A stretch of DNA of 6,189 nt from Leptofilum sp050292445 (GTDB lineage: Bacteria; Chloroflexota; Anaerolineae; Promineifilales; Promineifilaceae). A program made the translations under genes and the position numbers. Below are positions 5,262 to 6,189 of this stretch, piece after piece. The first letter of the stretch is position 1, and each line of letters starts with the position of its first letter. The notes below the pieces were generated by a model. That model did not search any database. It was not told the origin of the DNA and saw only the letters and a program-made list of their open reading frames with translations. The stretch is from assembly GCA_050292445.1 (NCBI GenBank), contig JBNKLQ010000324.1, positions 1 to 6,189 of the forward strand. Reading direction: 5' to 3'.

Positions 5262-5358
5262 GAACGGCCGTATTCCAGTTTAGTTACAAAAGGGGAACGG
5301 CCGTTTCGCCACCTCCAAATCTAAACAGGTCAAGAAGGTGGTACGGCGAGGACGCCGT
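5262..5358. repeat. ACGGCCGT repeat pair with GGTACGG/CGCCGT hairpin tail
   Basis: Exact palindromes lie at 5264-5271 and 5297-5304, 33 bp apart. GGTACGGCGAGGACG follows at 5340-5354, 43 bp after the second copy; the same order and nearly the same spacing occur at 1239-1295. The tail contains a 6-bp inverted repeat ACGGCG (5343-5348) with CGCCGT (5353-5358), which is intact here and decayed in the copy near 1283. This supports a composite element and not isolated 8-mers. Confidence 0.7.
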
Positions 5359-5375
5359 CCACAGCCAATTTAGAA

Positions 5376-5400
5376 GACCACGCCCCAGCGGGGTGGTGGC
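5376..5400 (-). terminator. GC-rich hairpin just after an orphan gene tail
   Basis: CCCC (5383-5386) and GGGG (5390-5393) close a three-base loop, and the stem extends through a G-T pair, C-G and, after a bulge, A-T, C-G, C-G. On the minus strand it starts three bases beyond the TAA at 5403-5405. The following sequence CTTCT is a poor T-tract, so terminator activity is uncertain; it could be another repeat hairpin. Confidence 0.35.
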
Positions 5401-5402
5401 CT

Positions 5403-5510
5403 TTAAGTGATTTCCCGCACTCGGTAGATGAGATAGATGAGTTGGTCCAGGCGATCGTTAATCCGAGCCTTGCCGCTGTACTTAGGGATGAATAATTTGC
5501 AGTATATAAT
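5403..5510 (-). pseudogene. Orphan C-terminal gene fragment
   Basis: A minus-strand frame of 35 codons plus TAA begins directly after an in-frame TAG (5511-5513) and has no ATG, GTG or TTG before its conserved-looking part. Its peptide reads KLFIPKYSGKARINDRLDQ followed by LIYLIYRVREIT. The LDQLIYLIY stretch resembles the C-terminal L-V-Y-x-L-Y motif of Eco57I/TaqI-like restriction-modification proteins, but this is too short to assign. A hairpin follows the stop, as expected for a gene end. It is most likely a gene remnant. Confidence 0.35.
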
Positions 5511-5659
5511 CTATTTATGGCAGCTAACAGGGGCGTAACCTGCCCGATGATTGCGACCCGAAACACGGCTGGCAAGGCATTTTTGGCCGCGCCCTTATGA
5601 AGGCGGGAGCGCAGCGACAGCCGGGTCAGGGTTAACGCAGGGTTGGGCGGCCTTGGTGC

Positions 5660-6189
5660 TCATAGATCCTTCTGGCATTGTAACCATTGCGGTCCACGCT
5701 CATATCCCAACTTATCGAACAGCGCTTGCATTGGATCGTTATGAATCGCGGTACAAGTTTTCAACTCGGGATAACCATATTCTCTTGCATAGGCAATGCC
5801 ACGTAATTGCATTGCCAGTCCAATTCCCTGCCTGCGATATGCCTGCCGTACACCCAGCAAGCCTCCCAGCAGCACATCACTATCGGGATCTTTACCCAAT
5901 TCTCGCAAGCCCACATATTCATCTTTACAGATTGCAATGAAATACGCATCCGGTAAGATGTCTGGATCGTATATCCCCCACTGCACCCATTCATCAAATT
6001 CGGGTGGTTCGATTTCAGCATCTTCGTGGGGCACATCTTCAGAGACCTCCCAATAGAGCTCAAAGAGTTTTCGCTCGCGATCAGGGTCGTTTTCGACTTC
6101 ACGCAACGTTTTTATCACGATCCCTTTGTCGGCTAATTGCGCTTCCAGTGCCATATATGGGCTTGGGTCAAAGGAAACAATCTCAATTC
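5660..6189 (-). CDS. GNAT-family N-acetyltransferase, C-terminal part (runs off right edge)
   Basis: GNAT enzymes move an acetyl group from acetyl-CoA to an amine. The acetyl-CoA loop is visible as RRQGIG (107-112, counting from the internal ATG at 6154), preceded by the strand LLGGLLGV (95-102). Motif B is NDPMQALFDKLGY (139-151). The frame stays open upstream of the ATG at 6154 to the window edge, encoding VSFDPSPY just before it, and no ribosome binding site precedes that ATG, so the true start lies beyond 6189. The segment TLREVENDPDRERKLFELYW...DVP...DAYFIA matches the second half of tandem-GNAT proteins of about 300 residues. The visible part is probably the C-terminal catalytic domain of such a protein. 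The substrate is unknown. The stop is TGA, with no clear terminator in the repeat-rich spacer beyond it. Confidence 0.88.
   Translation of the reverse strand, partial: IEIVSFDPSPYMALEAQLADKGIVIKTLREVENDPDRERKLFELYWEVSEDVPHEDAEIEPPEFDEWVQWGIYDPDILPDAYFIAICKDEYVGLRELGKDPDSDVLLGGLLGVRQAYRRQGIGLAMQLRGIAYAREYGYPELKTCTAIHNDPMQALFDKLGYERGPQWLQCQKDL

Larger units (their letters stand above)
4847..5659. other. Long repeat-rich, gene-poor spacer
   Basis: This 813-bp region has no intact gene. It holds in order: a REP-like inverted repeat (4971-5046), a large hairpin repeat (5059-5115), an orphan minus-strand gene tail (5124-5234), an ACGGCCGT pair with GGTACGG tail (5264-5358), a hairpin (5376-5400) next to a second orphan minus-strand tail (5403-5510), and an unassigned GC-rich stretch (about 5515-5659). 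The 81-codon minus-strand frame at 5330-5575 crosses these elements and is not credible. Confidence 0.7.

Noticed and set aside
1176..5304. CRISPR-like array from the repeated ACGGCCGT units
   Set aside because: Spacing is irregular (33 to more than 1000 bp), units are short and split by genes, and no cas gene is present.
5330..5575. Minus-strand 81-codon open frame
   Set aside because: It crosses a repeat tail, a hairpin and a better protein-like frame (5403-5510) in another phase; no family features or ribosome binding site.
5551..5940. Plus-strand 129-codon open frame
   Set aside because: It overlaps the GNAT gene in antisense for most of its length, while the minus-strand frame has clear GNAT motifs; it is a shadow.

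Overview
The window looks like chromosomal DNA of an environmental bacterium, most likely a member of the Chloroflexota (Anaerolineae/Caldilineae-like). That placement is inferred from an F420-type (DDN-family) reductase, a GNAT protein of the tandem-domain type, and intergenic spaces full of palindromic repeats. No marker gene is present to confirm it. All six genes I accept lie on the minus strand. They are separated by long gaps (about 270 to 810 bp), so they are probably single transcription units and not one operon.

Layout from left to right. (1) 36-1010: an M23-type cell-wall peptidase made as a lipoprotein, with three C-terminal membrane segments. (2) 1011-1382: a spacer with a strong rho-independent terminator for the next gene and a pair of ACGGCCGT repeats. 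(3) 1383-2405: an unfamiliar membrane protein with a cysteine/histidine-rich N-terminus, probably zinc-binding, and a clear internal duplication of its membrane part. (4) 2406-2763: a spacer with a tandem 14-bp repeat upstream of that gene and another ACGGCCGT pair. (5) 2764-3186: a deazaflavin (F420)-dependent nitroreductase-family protein. (6) 3187-3458: a spacer with three ACGGCCGT copies. (7) 3459-3914: a SRPBCC (START-like) ligand-binding protein. (8) 3915-4240: a spacer with a possible decayed reading frame. (9) 4241-4846: a four-helix membrane protein with an EF-hand-like calcium loop between helices. (10) 4847-5659: a long spacer with a REP-like inverted repeat, a large hairpin repeat, two orphan C-terminal gene tails and another ACGGCCGT pair. 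(11) 5660 to the right edge: the C-terminal half of a GNAT acetyltransferase whose start lies outside the window.

The genes do not form a recognisable pathway. Three concern the envelope (M23 lipoprotein, zinc-finger membrane protein, EF-hand membrane protein) and three are soluble housekeeping or accessory types (DDN-family, SRPBCC, GNAT). The most unusual feature is the repeat family built on the 8-bp palindrome ACGGCCGT. Ten exact copies occur in 6.2 kb, where about 0.1 would be expected by chance. Nine are intergenic, in groups of two or three, and several share longer flanking sequence and nested inverted repeats. I found no rRNA, tRNA, CRISPR array, transposase or defence operon.
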